Assembly: GCA_902571525.1 (NCBI GenBank)
Contig: CACGCL010000003.1
Coordinates: 50,813 to 114,812 of the forward strand
Length of the DNA: 64,000 bases
Source: an uncultured Pelagibacteraceae bacterium
GTDB lineage: Bacteria; Pseudomonadota; Alphaproteobacteria; Pelagibacterales; Pelagibacteraceae
Direction: 5' to 3'
Shown here: positions 17,841 to 28,316 of the stretch, piece after piece
Position numbering within the stretch: the stretch's first letter is position 1
Layout: every line of letters begins with the position of its first letter
Made by a program: the position numbers and the translations under genes
Notes under the pieces: model-generated
What the model saw: the letters and a program-made list of their open reading frames with translations, nothing else
Told to the model about the DNA's origin: nothing
The model's database searches: none

Positions 17841-18206
17841 CTATTTATTAGCTTGTTTAATTAAATTTTCAATTTTTTCTGCGTAATCAAAAGACTCATC
17901 TTTTACAAAAAATAGTTTTGGTAAAAATTTCATTATAATTTTTTTTGATAAAACTTTTCTTACTATGAAAGAAAATTCCTTTAATTTTGACACGGTTTCT
18001 ATTGAGTTTTTACCACCCAAAGGCATTACAAAAACTTTAGCAGTTTTTAGATCAGGACTCATCCTAACTTCTGTTACTGTTATCTCCTTTGTGTTAATAT
18101 TTGGTATTTTTGCTTCATCTTTTAAAAATATCATACTTAATGATTGCTTTATCATTTCTCCAACTCTTAACTGTCTTTGACTAATTGGTTTTCCTGCGTT
18201 TGCCAT
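17841..18206 (-). CDS. rbfA: 30S ribosome-binding factor A
   Basis: KH-fold assembly factor for 16S rRNA 5'-end maturation and cold adaptation. It starts with the alphaproteobacterial-type SQRQLRVGEMIKQSLS, then the VTEVRMSPDLKTAKVFVMPLGG core and the KFLPKLFFVKDESFDYAEKIENLI end. It has 121 residues. It follows infB after 2 nt, so it is in the nusA-infB-rbfA-rpsO-pnp transcription unit. Confidence 0.94.
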   Translation of the reverse strand: MANAGKPISQRQLRVGEMIKQSLSMIFLKDEAKIPNINTKEITVTEVRMSPDLKTAKVFVMPLGGKNSIETVSKLKEFSFIVRKVLSKKIIMKFLPKLFFVKDESFDYAEKIENLIKQANK

Positions 18207-18208
18207 AG

Positions 18209-20380
18209 TTATATGACTCTCTCTGTTGTTTTAGAACTATAGGCCTCTATAATGTCTTTTTTTTGAAAGTCACCAAAATCTTTGAAAGATATACCACATT
18301 CTAAGCCAGCTGATACTTGTTTAGCCTGGTCTTTTTCCCTAAATATTGTGCTTATTTTTCCACTATAAACTATTGTTCCATCTCTGATTATCCTTGCTAA
18401 TGCATCCTGAGTAATTTCACCATCGATTACTTTTGACCCAGCAACTTTACCCACTTTTGATACTTTAAAAATTTCTAATATTTCAGCTGAACCAATTACT
18501 TTTTCTTCGACATTTGGCGTAAGTAATCCAGACATCTGGTTTTTTACGAAATCAATTAATTCATAAATTATATTAAATGATGAAATTTTGACATGATTGT
18601 GCTCTGCAATTTTTTTAGCTTCTTTGCTAGGTTTTACATTGAAAGCTATCAAAATTGCATTAGATGCTTTAGCCAAATTTACATCTGTCTCTGTAACCAT
18701 TCCTACATCGGACAAAATTATTTTAACTTTTACTTCGTCATGTTTTATTAAATTAATTGCATTTTTAATAGCCTCAGACGAGCCATGCACATCTGATTTT
18801 ACTATTACGTTTAAATCTTCTGACTTATTATCCTTAAATGCCGATTCTTGAGTAAACATGGTCAGTGGATTTTTAGATGTTTTAGTTTCTTCAATTCTTG
18901 CCCCGGACAAAGACTTGGCTTCTTTTTCTGAGTCTAAAACTAGAAAATCATCTCCTGATTTTGCAGCACCATTAATTCCTAATACTTCAACAGGAGTAGA
19001 TGGCAATGCCTCATTAATTTGTTTACCAGTATCATCAATAATTGCTCTTACTTTTCCCCATTTCGTACCACACACAAAATAATCTCCTTTTTTGAGGTTT
19101 CCTGTTGTAACTATGATATTTGCGATTGGACCTCTGCCCACATCAATTTTTGATTCTAAAACAACACCATTAGAGTTGGAATTAAAATCACATTTTAAAT
19201 CTAGCATTTCTGCTTGAAGCAAAATTAATTCAAGTAACTTATCAATATTTTTTTTTGTTTTTGTCGAAATTTCAACCATTATTGTTTCACCAGATAAATC
19301 CTCTGAAATCAATTCATGTTCTAAGAGTTGATTTTTTATTTTCTGTGGGTCAGCATCAGGTAAGTCACATTTATTAATTGCTACAACGATTGGTACCTTT
19401 GCTGCTTTTGCATGTTTTATCGACTCAACAGTTTGTGGCATTACCCCGTCATTTGCAGCAACCACTAATACAACTATATCTGTAAGTTTTGAACCTCTTG
19501 CTCTCATTTCAGTAAATGCAGCATGACCAGGGGTATCTATGAATGTAATTTTTTGATTATTTTTCTCAATTTGATATGCTCCAATATGCTGTGTAATGCC
19601 GCCAAATTCACCTGATACAATATTTGTACTTCTAATTACATCCAAAACTGAAGTTTTACCATGATCAACATGCCCCATAACAGTAATGATTGGTGGACGA
19701 TTTTTAAGATTTTCAGATTTAGTTTCTTTAATATTTTTTATTATTTCGTCTGCCTTTTTTTCCCTAATAGGATTGTGACCAAATTCTTTAACTAAGTATT
19801 CTGCAGTATCAGAGTCAATTGTATGATTAATCGTGACAGAAACACCCATACCCATTAGATGTTTGATTATATTTGAGGATTGCTCAGCCATTCTATTGGC
19901 AAGATCTCTGATTGTAATAAATTCAGGAATATTAATATTTCTTTTGAAATTAGTACTTTGTTCATTGCTAATTTGATTTTTCGATATCCTTAATTCTTTT
20001 TCCCTAGCTCTCTTAATTGATGCAAGGCTTCTAGATTTAAACTCTAAATCTTCACTCAAAGCTCTTGAAACTGTAAGCTTTGCCTCTCTTTTTTTTGTGC
20101 TAAATTTTGACTTATTTTCTTTATCTTTTTGATTATTTTCACCTCTAATTCCTTTCATCGCTTTTTGCTCAGCTAACTTTCTTCTCTCGTAGTCACTTAG
20201 TTTTGAAGTTAGTTGTTTTGGTTTAAAATTTTTTTTAAAATTACTTGAAACTTTATTGAAAGGTTTTGAAAACTTCTTATCGTTAAATGAAGGGGGTTTT
20301 TTACCAACAAAATTTTGTTGAGGGACAAATGTTTTTTTTGGTCTTCCTGTTATTGTAAGTTTTTTTTTTTGTTTTTCCAT
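18209..20380 (-). CDS. infB: Translation initiation factor IF-2
   Basis: GTPase that places initiator tRNA in the 30S P site. A Lys-rich N-terminal region precedes the IF2-N domain ([20 protein letters not shown]). The G domain has G1 [13 protein letters not shown]3 [15 protein letters not shown] and G4 NKCDLPDAD. Domains II-IV follow ([31 protein letters not shown]). It has 723 residues, shorter than the 850-1000 common in alphaproteobacteria because the N-terminal extension is reduced. The ylxR gene that normally lies between nusA and infB is missing; the gap is 10 nt. Confidence 0.97.
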   Translation of the reverse strand: MEKQKKKLTITGRPKKTFVPQQNFVGKKPPSFNDKKFSKPFNKVSSNFKKNFKPKQLTSKLSDYERRKLAEQKAMKGIRGENNQKDKENKSKFSTKKREAKLTVSRALSEDLEFKSRSLASIKRAREKELRISKNQISNEQSTNFKRNINIPEFITIRDLANRMAEQSSNIIKHLMGMGVSVTINHTIDSDTAEYLVKEFGHNPIREKKADEIIKNIKETKSENLKNRPPIITVMGHVDHGKTSVLDVIRSTNIVSGEFGGITQHIGAYQIEKNNQKITFIDTPGHAAFTEMRARGSKLTDIVVLVVAANDGVMPQTVESIKHAKAAKVPIVVAINKCDLPDADPQKIKNQLLEHELISEDLSGETIMVEISTKTKKNIDKLLELILLQAEMLDLKCDFNSNSNGVVLESKIDVGRGPIANIIVTTGNLKKGDYFVCGTKWGKVRAIIDDTGKQINEALPSTPVEVLGINGAAKSGDDFLVLDSEKEAKSLSGARIEETKTSKNPLTMFTQESAFKDNKSEDLNVIVKSDVHGSSEAIKNAINLIKHDEVKVKIILSDVGMVTETDVNLAKASNAILIAFNVKPSKEAKKIAEHNHVKISSFNIIYELIDFVKNQMSGLLTPNVEEKVIGSAEILEIFKVSKVGKVAGSKVIDGEITQDALARIIRDGTIVYSGKISTIFREKDQAKQVSAGLECGISFKDFGDFQKKDIIEAYSSKTTERVI

Positions 20381-20390
20381 TTTCCATTAA

Positions 20391-21935
20391 TTAATTATTA
20401 TAAATTTTTTCTCTTGCTTTCATTATAAGCTCGTCTGCCTCAGTTCTTGATAAGGCAAAATCTTCTAGATAACCATTAATCTTAACTTTTTCACCTTTAA
20501 TTATATCAAATCCACCTATTAATTCATCAGAGGCGAGATCAGCAAAATCATTCAAAGTTAATATCTTTTTTTCTCCCAGTGTAAGAAGCATCCCTGGCGT
20601 TAATCCTTTATGATTAATTAAATCTGTTTCCAAACCTAAGTCTTCAATTTTCTTTTGAATTTCCTCTTGACTTTTTTTGTAAAATTCTGTCGCTCTTTCT
20701 ATCAATTCTTTGGCAGTTTCTTCTTCTATACCCTCAATTTTAACTAAATCGTTTAATTCACAATTCTTAATTAAGTCAATTGATGAGAAGCCTTCCGCAA
20801 CCAAAAGTTGACCTAATGTTTCATCTACTTCCAGATTTTTCATTAAATTTTCTGTTCTATCTTTGAACTCTTCTTGTCTTTTCTCTGATTCTTCTTGGTC
20901 GGTCATAATATTAATTTCGTAATTAATAAGCTTAGTAGCTAATCTTACGTTTTGTCCTCTTCTACCTATTGCTTTACTTAAATTTTCTTCATTTAGAATA
21001 ACATCCAATTTTTTTGCTTCTTCATAAATGTTGACTTTTAAGACTTCTGCAGGTGATAATGCGTTTGAGACTACTATAGATATATCCTCAGACCAATTCA
21101 CAATATCAATTTTTTCACCTTGTAACTCGTTTACTACAGCTTGAACCCTGCTACCCCTCATTCCTACGCAAGCTCCAACTGGATCTAACGATGTATCTAT
21201 AGCTTTAACACAAATTTTCGCTCTGCTCCCTGGATCTCTTGCTGATGATTTTATTTCAATCAGTCCATCATATATTTCAGGAACTTCTTGTATAAAAAGT
21301 TTTTCCATAAATTTTGGATGAGCTCTTGAAAGAAAGATTTGTTGCCCTCTTTGCTCTCTCCTAACATCATAACAATAGGCTTTTATTCTATCACCGGCCT
21401 TAATATTTTCTCTAGGTATCATCTCGTTTTTTTGTATTATTGCTTCAGCTTTGCCTAAATCAACTATAACATTTCCAAATTCTAATCTTTTAACAATTCC
21501 ACTAAGTATCGTATCTTTTTTATCTATAAAATCGTTAAACTGTCTTTCTTTTTCTGCCTCTCTTACACTGAAACTTATAACTTGTTTCGCAGTCTGAGCT
21601 GCGATTCTTCCAAAATCAAATGTAGGGAGAGGTTCTAATATTTCTTCACCTATTTTTTTTTCATTATTCAAAGCTTTTGCGCTTTCGAGGCTAATTTCGG
21701 TATTATTATTCTCCGGACTCTCAACTATTAATAATTTTCTAAAAATTTCAATATCTCCGTTATCTCTATTTATATTTACTTGTATTTCATTTTCGTTGCC
21801 AAATTTTGATTTTGCTGCTTTTGCTATACCGGTTTCCATAGAATTAATAATTAATTCCTTATCTATGGATTTTTCTAATGCAACTGCTTCCGCAATTCTC
21901 AATAATTCAAGTTTATCTGCTCGTCTGTTTAACAT
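20391..21935 (-). CDS. nusA: Transcription termination/antitermination factor NusA
   Basis: RNA polymerase-binding elongation factor. Order: N-terminal domain (KLELLRIAEAVALEKSIDKELI), S1 domain (ILSGIVKRLEFGNVIVDLGKAEAII), two KH domains (DPVGACVGMRGSRVQAVVNEL; SKAIGRRGQNVRLATKLI) and two acidic helix-hairpin-helix repeats at the C terminus. It has 514 residues. rimP, usually directly upstream in an operon with nusA, is absent. Instead metK and its terminator precede it, so nusA probably has its own promoter in the 97-bp gap. Confidence 0.96.
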   Translation of the reverse strand: MLNRRADKLELLRIAEAVALEKSIDKELIINSMETGIAKAAKSKFGNENEIQVNINRDNGDIEIFRKLLIVESPENNNTEISLESAKALNNEKKIGEEILEPLPTFDFGRIAAQTAKQVISFSVREAEKERQFNDFIDKKDTILSGIVKRLEFGNVIVDLGKAEAIIQKNEMIPRENIKAGDRIKAYCYDVRREQRGQQIFLSRAHPKFMEKLFIQEVPEIYDGLIEIKSSARDPGSRAKICVKAIDTSLDPVGACVGMRGSRVQAVVNELQGEKIDIVNWSEDISIVVSNALSPAEVLKVNIYEEAKKLDVILNEENLSKAIGRRGQNVRLATKLINYEINIMTDQEESEKRQEEFKDRTENLMKNLEVDETLGQLLVAEGFSSIDLIKNCELNDLVKIEGIEEETAKELIERATEFYKKSQEEIQKKIEDLGLETDLINHKGLTPGMLLTLGEKKILTLNDFADLASDELIGGFDIIKGEKVKINGYLEDFALSRTEADELIMKAREKIYNN

Positions 21936-21947
21936 ATTTTATCCACC

Positions 21948-21970
21948 AAAAAAAAATGGGCCGAAGCCCA
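21948..21970 (-). terminator. Rho-independent terminator downstream of metK
   Basis: On the minus strand TGGGC-TTCG-GCCCA (21970-21957) is followed by a run of nine T (21956-21948). A 5-bp GC-rich stem with a stable UUCG tetraloop and a U-tract is a textbook intrinsic terminator. It ends metK transcription 13 nt before the nusA start codon, so nusA must begin from very close by, or this acts as an attenuator. Confidence 0.85.
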
Positions 21971-22032
21971 CTTTGATATATCAATAATATTATAGGTTTT
22001 ATAATTTAAATTTTTAAATTTTCAACTTATTA

Positions 22033-23196
22033 TTACTTGCTAAAAATGTCTTTTTTATCAACATTTTCCCAAGAAAAAGAGCCATCAGGTCCTGGATCTC
22101 TTCCAAAATGTCCGTAAGCAGCTGATTTCTCATATATAGGTTTATTCAATCCAAGCATTTCTCTTATTCCTCTAGGACTTAAATCGAAATTTTTTCTAAT
22201 TAATCTTTCTACATGTTCATTCTTCTCTTCATCATTATCAAAGAGATCAACATATATTGAAAGTGGTTTTGATACTCCAATCGCATATGCTAGTTGTATC
22301 AAGCATTTATCTGCAATTTTTGAAGCAACAATATTTTTTGCTAAATATCTTGAAGCATATGCTGCTGATCTGTCAACTTTTGTTGGATCTTTTCCGGAGA
22401 AGGCTCCACCACCGTGCGGTGCGGCTCCGCCATAGGTATCAACTATTATTTTTCTACCTGTTAAACCGCTGTCTCCATCAGGACCACCAATAACAAAATT
22501 TCCAGTTGGATTGATGTAAATTTCTTCTTCTGACAGGTTGTTAAGTAATTCTTTTGGTATGGACTTCTCAATATAAGGTTTAACGAGTTCTCTTACTTGT
22601 GACTGATTAACATCTGCAGAATGTTGGGTTGATATTACGACAGATTTTACATTAGATGGTTTTCCATCTTTATATTCTATTGTTATTTGACTTTTAGAAT
22701 CTGGCTCAATATTTTTTAATTTTCCAGATTTTCTATCCTCAGCCATAAGCCTTAATATTTTATGTGAATAGTGTATAGGTGCTGGCATCAGAACATCTGT
22801 TTCGTTACATGCATATCCAAACATAATTCCTTGATCCCCAGCTCCCTCATCTTTGTTTCCTGAAGAGTCGACGCCCATAGCGATATCAGATGATTGAGAA
22901 TGAAGGTGACATTCTATTTTTGTTGCCTCTTTGTAGGTAAATCCTTCTTGGTCATACCCAATATCTTTTATGCAATCTCTAACTTTAATAATTAAATCTT
23001 CTTTTTTTATTTCAGGTCCTCTCACTTCCCCAGCTAATACAACTTTATTAGTTGTTGTTAACGTTTCGCATGCTACTCTAGATTGAGGTTCCGCTCCTAA
23101 ATAAGTATCAACCACCATATCAGATATTCTATCACATACCTTATCCGGGTGACCTTCCGAGACAGACTCGCTTGTAAATAAATAATTTTTCTTCAT
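22033..23196 (-). CDS. metK: S-adenosylmethionine synthetase
   Basis: Makes SAM from methionine and ATP. Visible signatures: [16 protein letters not shown], the [12 protein letters not shown] hexapeptide region, the P-loop-like [18 protein letters not shown], and [17 protein letters not shown]. It has 387 residues, normal. It overlaps lnt by 4 nt (ATGA). No SAM riboswitch-like leader is visible, since the gene is embedded behind lnt. Confidence 0.97.
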   Translation of the reverse strand: MKKNYLFTSESVSEGHPDKVCDRISDMVVDTYLGAEPQSRVACETLTTTNKVVLAGEVRGPEIKKEDLIIKVRDCIKDIGYDQEGFTYKEATKIECHLHSQSSDIAMGVDSSGNKDEGAGDQGIMFGYACNETDVLMPAPIHYSHKILRLMAEDRKSGKLKNIEPDSKSQITIEYKDGKPSNVKSVVISTQHSADVNQSQVRELVKPYIEKSIPKELLNNLSEEEIYINPTGNFVIGGPDGDSGLTGRKIIVDTYGGAAPHGGGAFSGKDPTKVDRSAAYASRYLAKNIVASKIADKCLIQLAYAIGVSKPLSIYVDLFDNDEEKNEHVERLIRKNFDLSPRGIREMLGLNKPIYEKSAAYGHFGRDPGPDGSFSWENVDKKDIFSK

Positions 23197-24713
23197 TTAA
23201 TTTTTTTTAAAAAAAAAATTAAAGTAATATAAAAAAATACTAAACAAAAGAAAATCTTATTACCAAATCTACTAAACAGTGTTGGAAATGCCTTAGAAAT
23301 TGTATTTATCTCAATGCTTCCCTTTTCAGTTGTGTTTAATTTATTTTTTATTATCCCCGTTGAGCTTATGTGTGCTGAAATTCCGTTGTTAGCAACCCTT
23401 AAAATATCCTTGCCCTCTTCAATTGATCTAAATATTGAATGCGAAAAATGTTGAACGGGTCCTACGCTATTTCCAAACCATCCATCTTCCGAAATATTTA
23501 AGATAAAATCATATTCATAATTATTTTTATTTAATTGCCCGGAGAATATTATTTCATAGCAAATTAAAGGTAAAAATGAAGTTGAATTAACAGTTATTAT
23601 GTTTCTTTCATTAGAATTACTGAAGGATTTGTATCCTTGTGTAATCTTTTTTAAACCTAAATTACTTAAAATTCTTTCAAAAGGTAGAAACTCGCCAAAC
23701 GGAACTAGTTTATTTTTATAGTATTTATCTTCAATTAAAAAATTTTTATCAAATAATGCTAAAGAGTTAAAAATTTTTTTTCCATTCTCTAAAGAAATTC
23801 CCATAATTATTTTCGACCGATTTGATAATTGACCAGAAATTTGATCAAGTTTATTTAAAGATTTGTATAACTTACTAATAGTAGTGATACCTTCAGGATA
23901 AATTAGCAAAAAATCTTTATTAAGTGGAGAGCTAATTTGAATTAACTCATTTAGTCTATTTTCTATAGGTTCATCAATAAAAAATCTTTCAATATTAAAC
24001 TTTGGTGAAATTAATTTTATGGGAGGAAAAATTTCTTTTTTATTTCCTTGTTCAATGTGATCAATTCTATTATGTCCATAAATCGCATTAAATGATATCA
24101 TTACTATTATGGATAAAAAAATAATAATTTTTTTTTGAATTTCAATTTTAAATAATAATATAATTGGTAAACAATAAAGATTTATTAATATCAAATTCAA
24201 TGAATAAGTTCCTATTAAACTGAGTATTTGTATAGAGTGATTAAGGTCTGAAATACTGAATAGGATTAAATTCCACGGAAATCCACTAAAAATAGTCCCT
24301 CTTAAATATTCAAAAAAGGACAGAGTAAGTGAGAAAGTTAAAATTGAATTAAAGTTCAATTTCAATTTGAAAAATCTAGTGCAAAGTGAAAATAATCCAT
24401 AATATATTGATAATAAAGCAGGAATTAATATGATTGATGGAATAATTAAGTATTCAAAATTTTCATCAAATTTCAGAGAATGTGAGATCCAATACAAATT
24501 TGATAAAAAATAACCAAATCCATAAAACCATCCAAATAAAAAATTATTAAATAAATTTTGATTAGAATTAATAACTAAAATATAAAATAAAAAAGGAAAT
24601 GTAAAAAAATTAATAAAAAAAAAATTATAAGGAGGTAAGCTGTATGAAGAAAGAATTCCTAAAATAATTAAAGTTATATTTGTTAAAAACTTGTTATTAA
24701 GAATTAGTGACAA
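23193..24713 (-). CDS. lnt: Apolipoprotein N-acyltransferase
   Basis: Inner-membrane enzyme that adds the third acyl chain to lipoproteins. The N-terminal half has about six hydrophobic helices. The C-terminal half is a carbon-nitrogen hydrolase domain with its catalytic triad: Glu in [10 protein letters not shown], Lys in [15 protein letters not shown], Cys in [13 protein letters not shown] final membrane helix closes the protein (506 residues). It is very AT-rich. It lies between ybeY and metK as in other alphaproteobacteria. Confidence 0.94.
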   Translation of the reverse strand: MSLILNNKFLTNITLIILGILSSYSLPPYNFFFINFFTFPFLFYILVINSNQNLFNNFLFGWFYGFGYFLSNLYWISHSLKFDENFEYLIIPSIILIPALLSIYYGLFSLCTRFFKLKLNFNSILTFSLTLSFFEYLRGTIFSGFPWNLILFSISDLNHSIQILSLIGTYSLNLILINLYCLPIILLFKIEIQKKIIIFLSIIVMISFNAIYGHNRIDHIEQGNKKEIFPPIKLISPKFNIERFFIDEPIENRLNELIQISSPLNKDFLLIYPEGITTISKLYKSLNKLDQISGQLSNRSKIIMGISLENGKKIFNSLALFDKNFLIEDKYYKNKLVPFGEFLPFERILSNLGLKKITQGYKSFSNSNERNIITVNSTSFLPLICYEIIFSGQLNKNNYEYDFILNISEDGWFGNSVGPVQHFSHSIFRSIEEGKDILRVANNGISAHISSTGIIKNKLNTTEKGSIEINTISKAFPTLFSRFGNKIFFCLVFFYITLIFFLKKIK

Positions 24714-24717
24714 TTTA

Positions 24718-25155
24718 CTAATTAAGTTGTTTAAAAATTAAATTTTCTTTTTTACTCATTTTTTTAAAATCTACATTCTTAACATGATTATATCCAATTA
24801 AGTGTAAGTATCCGTGTATCCACATTTTATCTAGTTCATGCTCAAATAATGATTTTTTTGATCTTTTGTTAACTATTTCATAACTTATTGCAATATCTCC
24901 AAGATAGTTTTTGCTTTTCAACTTTATTTTTAATGGAAATGATAAAACATCAGTTGGTTTATTTATTCCTCTAAATTTGTAGTTTAAACTTTTCATCTTG
25001 GGATTGCTGGTTAATAAAACTGTAAATTCTTTTATGTTTTTCGATGAATTAAGATAATTATTAAGTCTCCTTTGTTTTATTTTAAAGTAATTTTTTATAT
25101 TTTTAATTTTTTTTTTCCATTCAGAGGAACCAACGGCAACGTGGATTTTGATCAT
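24718..25155 (-). CDS. ybeY: Endoribonuclease YbeY (rRNA maturation)
   Basis: Metal-dependent RNase acting in 16S rRNA 3'-end processing and ribosome quality control. The UPF0054 zinc motif H-x3-H-x5-H is present (HGYLHLIGYNH), preceded by the family's NKPTDVLSFPL segment. It has 145 residues, near normal. It overlaps phoH by 4 nt. The corC/hemolysin-like gene often found after ybeY is missing here. Confidence 0.92.
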   Translation of the reverse strand: MIKIHVAVGSSEWKKKIKNIKNYFKIKQRRLNNYLNSSKNIKEFTVLLTSNPKMKSLNYKFRGINKPTDVLSFPLKIKLKSKNYLGDIAISYEIVNKRSKKSLFEHELDKMWIHGYLHLIGYNHVKNVDFKKMSKKENLIFKQLN

Positions 25156-26150
25156 TTCTTAGGATTTTGATCTGAGTAAGCTTTTACAATTTTAGAGACT
25201 AGTGGATGTCTTACAACATCTGTATGGTTAAAATCTATTATGGATATCTCGCTTAAGTGTCCGAGTATTGCCTTAGATTTTTTTAAGCCTGATAAAGATT
25301 TATTTGGTAAATCTATTTGTGATGGATCACCATTTATAACAATTTTAGAATTTTCACCTATCCTAGTTAAAAACATTTTGATTTGTGTGTCCGTAGCGTT
25401 TTGAGCTTCATCTAATATAGCAAATGAGTTTTTGAGCGTTCTTCCTCGCATAAATGCTAGAGGTGCTATTTCTATATCTCCGATTTCTATACGTTTCTGA
25501 ATTTTCTCAAAATCAAGAAGATCATATAAAGCGTCGTATAAAGGACGTAAATATGGATCTACTTTTTCTCTCATATCTCCTGGTAAAAAACCGAGCCTTT
25601 CACCTGCTTCGACTGCTGGTCTTGACAATATTATTCTTTCTATTTTTTTATCTAAAAGCATTGTTAGAGCAATAGCCACAGCTAAATAAGTTTTTCCAGT
25701 TCCTGCGGGCCCAGTGGATATAATAACGTCACTATTTTTTAACGCTCTTACATATTTTTTTTGTTTCTCTGACCTTGGTATTACTGATTTTTTTGGTGTT
25801 TTAATTATGTATTCAATTTTATCTGTTTTTTCCTCAATCATAAATTTATTTACTGAAGATATTATATCTTTCATTTCAATTGTATTATTATTTATAAATT
25901 GATCGTATAAAAAGACAATTGCATTCTTTACCATTTCATTTTTTTTTGATGTACTTTTCACTAAAATAGAATTCCCACGAGAATAAATACTAGTATTTGT
26001 GATTTTTTCTAATTCTTTAAGATTATTGTTAAACTCTCCAACCACGCCCATTAATATATCATTATTTTTAAATATGATGCTTAAGGTATTATTTTCCGAG
26101 TAAACAACTTTTAGATCATTGACGGCTTTTTTATAAGAAGGGTAAGTCAA
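25152..26150 (-). CDS. ybeZ: PhoH-like ATPase (YbeZ)
   Basis: Cytoplasmic P-loop ATPase paired with YbeY in ribosome and RNA quality control. It shows a small N-terminal domain (LSIIFKNNDILMGVVGEFNN) and the PhoH core with Walker A STGPAGTGKTYLAVAIA, the RPAVEAGERLGFLPGD motif, Walker B FAILDEAQNA and GDPSQIDLP. It has 332 residues. The start appears to be TTG at 26150, one base after the miaB stop. The next ATG would cut into the conserved N-terminal domain. Confidence 0.93.
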   Translation of the reverse strand: MTYPSYKKAVNDLKVVYSENNTLSIIFKNNDILMGVVGEFNNNLKELEKITNTSIYSRGNSILVKSTSKKNEMVKNAIVFLYDQFINNNTIEMKDIISSVNKFMIEEKTDKIEYIIKTPKKSVIPRSEKQKKYVRALKNSDVIISTGPAGTGKTYLAVAIALTMLLDKKIERIILSRPAVEAGERLGFLPGDMREKVDPYLRPLYDALYDLLDFEKIQKRIEIGDIEIAPLAFMRGRTLKNSFAILDEAQNATDTQIKMFLTRIGENSKIVINGDPSQIDLPNKSLSGLKKSKAILGHLSEISIIDFNHTDVVRHPLVSKIVKAYSDQNPKK

Positions 26151-26151
26151 A

Positions 26152-27486
26152 TTAGGCTGCTCTCATATTCTTTTTTTCATCTATTTTTCCAAATAAAGTA
26201 TTTCGATTAATTTTTTCTACTTTTACGTAAACTAATTTTCCAATATGTTTTTTTTCAGCTTCAAAAATAACAGAATTAAAAAAGGTATTTCTTCCAAAAT
26301 ATTTTTTTTGATCTTTTAATTTATTTTCTACTAATACTTCTATAGACTTACCTATTAAAGACTCATTTTTATTTATCTGATGCCTCTCTAAAGCTTTTTG
26401 AATATTTATTAATCTTTCTTTTGCTACTTCTTTATCAATTGCTTCTAATTTTGAAGCTGGTGTTCCTGGCCTAGGACTATAAATGAAGGAATATGAATTG
26501 ATAAATTTGATCTCTTTTACTAAATTCATTGTGTCTTCAAAGTCACAGTCCATTTCGCCTGGATGACCAATAATAAAATCACTTGAGAATTCAACATTAT
26601 GGTTCTTTTGTTTTAGTGATTTATAAATCTCTAAATATTTTTCTACTTTATGGTTTCTGTTCATTAGTTTTAAAATTTTATTTGAACCACTTTGAATTGG
26701 TAAGTGAATAAATGGCATTAATTTTTTCGATATAGAGTAACACTCCATTAAATCTTCTGTCATATCTTTTGGGTGTGATGTGGTGTATCTAATTCTATTT
26801 AATTCTCTAATTTTATCTAATTCTAAAATCAAGTCTGATAATTTATAACTTTTTTCTTTGTCCTTGAAAAAATAAGCATTAACATTCTGCCCTAACAATA
26901 TTATTTCTCTAGTACCATTTTTTACTAAATTCTCTGCCTCCTCAACAACTCTTTTAAAGGGCCTTGAGTATTCTGGTCCTCTCGTATAAGGCACAACACA
27001 AAAACTGCAAAATTTGTCACAACCTTCTTGTATTGTTAAAAATGAGGAAACCTTGCTTTTATTATTTTTAATTTTATCAAGGTAATTAAATTTATCCTCA
27101 GTATCAAATTCTGTTAATTCTTCTTTCTTCTGAAAATTAAAATTTTCAATTAATTTATTTATTTTGTGGTATGACTGTGGACCGATAATAATATCGATGT
27201 AAGGCTCCCTTTTAATCATTTCACTACTTTCCGCTTGCGCAACACATCCTGCAATAATTAAAATTGGTTTTTTTTTATCTCTATAATTTTTTCTAACTCT
27301 GCCTATTTCATCGTAAACTTTCTCTTTAGACTTGTCTCTAATGTGACAAGTATTTAATAAATAACAGTCTGCATCTAAGTGATTGCCTGTTTTATAATAA
27401 CCAATATCTTTAACGGTATCATAAATACGATTTGTATCATATTCATTCATTTGACACCCAAAAGTTTTAATGAAAATTTTCTTCAC
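26152..27486 (-). CDS. miaB: tRNA-2-methylthio-N6-dimethylallyladenosine synthase
   Basis: Radical-SAM methylthiotransferase modifying A37 of tRNAs that read U-starting codons. The N-terminal cluster domain begins IKTFGCQMNEYDTNRI. The radical-SAM CxxxCxxC is in GCDKFCSFCVVPYTRG. A C-terminal TRAM domain closes the protein. It has 444 residues. It is 2 nt from fur upstream and 1 nt from ybeZ downstream. Confidence 0.96.
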   Translation of the reverse strand: MKKIFIKTFGCQMNEYDTNRIYDTVKDIGYYKTGNHLDADCYLLNTCHIRDKSKEKVYDEIGRVRKNYRDKKKPILIIAGCVAQAESSEMIKREPYIDIIIGPQSYHKINKLIENFNFQKKEELTEFDTEDKFNYLDKIKNNKSKVSSFLTIQEGCDKFCSFCVVPYTRGPEYSRPFKRVVEEAENLVKNGTREIILLGQNVNAYFFKDKEKSYKLSDLILELDKIRELNRIRYTTSHPKDMTEDLMECYSISKKLMPFIHLPIQSGSNKILKLMNRNHKVEKYLEIYKSLKQKNHNVEFSSDFIIGHPGEMDCDFEDTMNLVKEIKFINSYSFIYSPRPGTPASKLEAIDKEVAKERLINIQKALERHQINKNESLIGKSIEVLVENKLKDQKKYFGRNTFFNSVIFEAEKKHIGKLVYVKVEKINRNTLFGKIDEKKNMRAA

Positions 27487-27488
27487 AA

Positions 27489-27914
27489 TTAATCAGACTT
27501 ATCTTTTACGCAATAAAGTTCTAATTTAGAGTCAACAAGTTTATATCCATGTTTTTCTGCAATTTTTTTTTGAATAATTTCAATTTCTTCATTTGTAAAT
27601 TCAATTATATTTCCAGTCTTTATGTCTATAAGATGATTATGATCATCGTTTAGTTCATACCTAGCTTTTCCGTCTTTAAAATCGTGCTTCATCAGAATAC
27701 CAGACTCTTCAAATAATTTTACTGTTCTGTAAACTGTGGCAATACTAATCTTATTATCGATATCTGAAACTCTTTTATAAAGTTCGTCCACATCAGGATG
27801 ATCTGAAACACCATAATTTTTTTTTGACTCCGATATTACTCTTGCAATAGTTCTTCTCTGGTCGGTTAATTTAACACCCTTTGCTAAACATTTTTGCTCA
27901 ATTGAATCTGTCAT
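27489..27914 (-). CDS. fur: Ferric uptake regulator family protein (Fur/Mur)
   Basis: 141-residue metalloregulator, the second Fur-family gene of the window. DNA-binding part: GVKLTDQRRTIARVI and SIATVYRTVKLFEESGIL. The metal-binding part has RYELNDDHNHLIDIKTGNIIEF, with a His-x-His pair, and HGYKLVDSKLELYCV. The structural CxxC pairs of gamma-proteobacterial Fur are absent, as in alphaproteobacterial Fur/Mur. Its place between tsaB and miaB is the usual one. It is the obvious candidate to bind the two Fur-type boxes at 43304-43378. Confidence 0.93.
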   Translation of the reverse strand: MTDSIEQKCLAKGVKLTDQRRTIARVISESKKNYGVSDHPDVDELYKRVSDIDNKISIATVYRTVKLFEESGILMKHDFKDGKARYELNDDHNHLIDIKTGNIIEFTNEEIEIIQKKIAEKHGYKLVDSKLELYCVKDKSD

Positions 27915-27923
27915 AATATTATT

Positions 27924-28316
27924 TTAACTCATATAAAGTGGTTTAATCAAATTCTTTATTAATTTACCTTTCTTTAGTAAATCTAAAACTCTTGAATAGT
28001 CATATTTTTCAACGTCTTTTGATGAAAATCCACAAATTTTAAATTTAAATACTAAATTAAGAGCTTTTAAAGTTGATATAGAGGTTCTGATACTTGAATA
28101 TTTGCCAGGCCCTAAATTCACCAATGCTTTGTCTATAGTGTCAAAGCTGATCATGTTTTTATTTAAAAAATTAAACAATAGAACCGCAAACCTATCAAAA
28201 TTTTTTCTACTGTTTTCATAATCATTAGTATAAGTTTTATTATTATCTATGATTTTGAAAATAATTTTTTCATTCGCCGCATCAATTATCAAGTATTTTC
28301 TAATCCTATTTTTCAT
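27924..28316 (-). CDS. tsaB: Shortened TsaB-like protein (t6A tRNA modification partner)
   Basis: 130 residues with the TsaB hallmark (VNLGPGKYSSIRTSISTLKAL, against the usual GPGSFTGLR...KGLA) and an N-terminal ASKHA strand (YLIIDAANEKIIFKII). Bacterial TsaB is normally ~210-230 residues. Here most of the second domain is absent, yet the C terminus ends IKPLYMS, resembling the PxYLR ending of full-length TsaB. This suggests an internal deletion, not a frameshift. The location before fur fits tsaB. The first 68 bases overlap the divergent deacetylase gene. Confidence 0.7.
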   Translation of the reverse strand: MKNRIRKYLIIDAANEKIIFKIIDNNKTYTNDYENSRKNFDRFAVLLFNFLNKNMISFDTIDKALVNLGPGKYSSIRTSISTLKALNLVFKFKICGFSSKDVEKYDYSRVLDLLKKGKLIKNLIKPLYMS

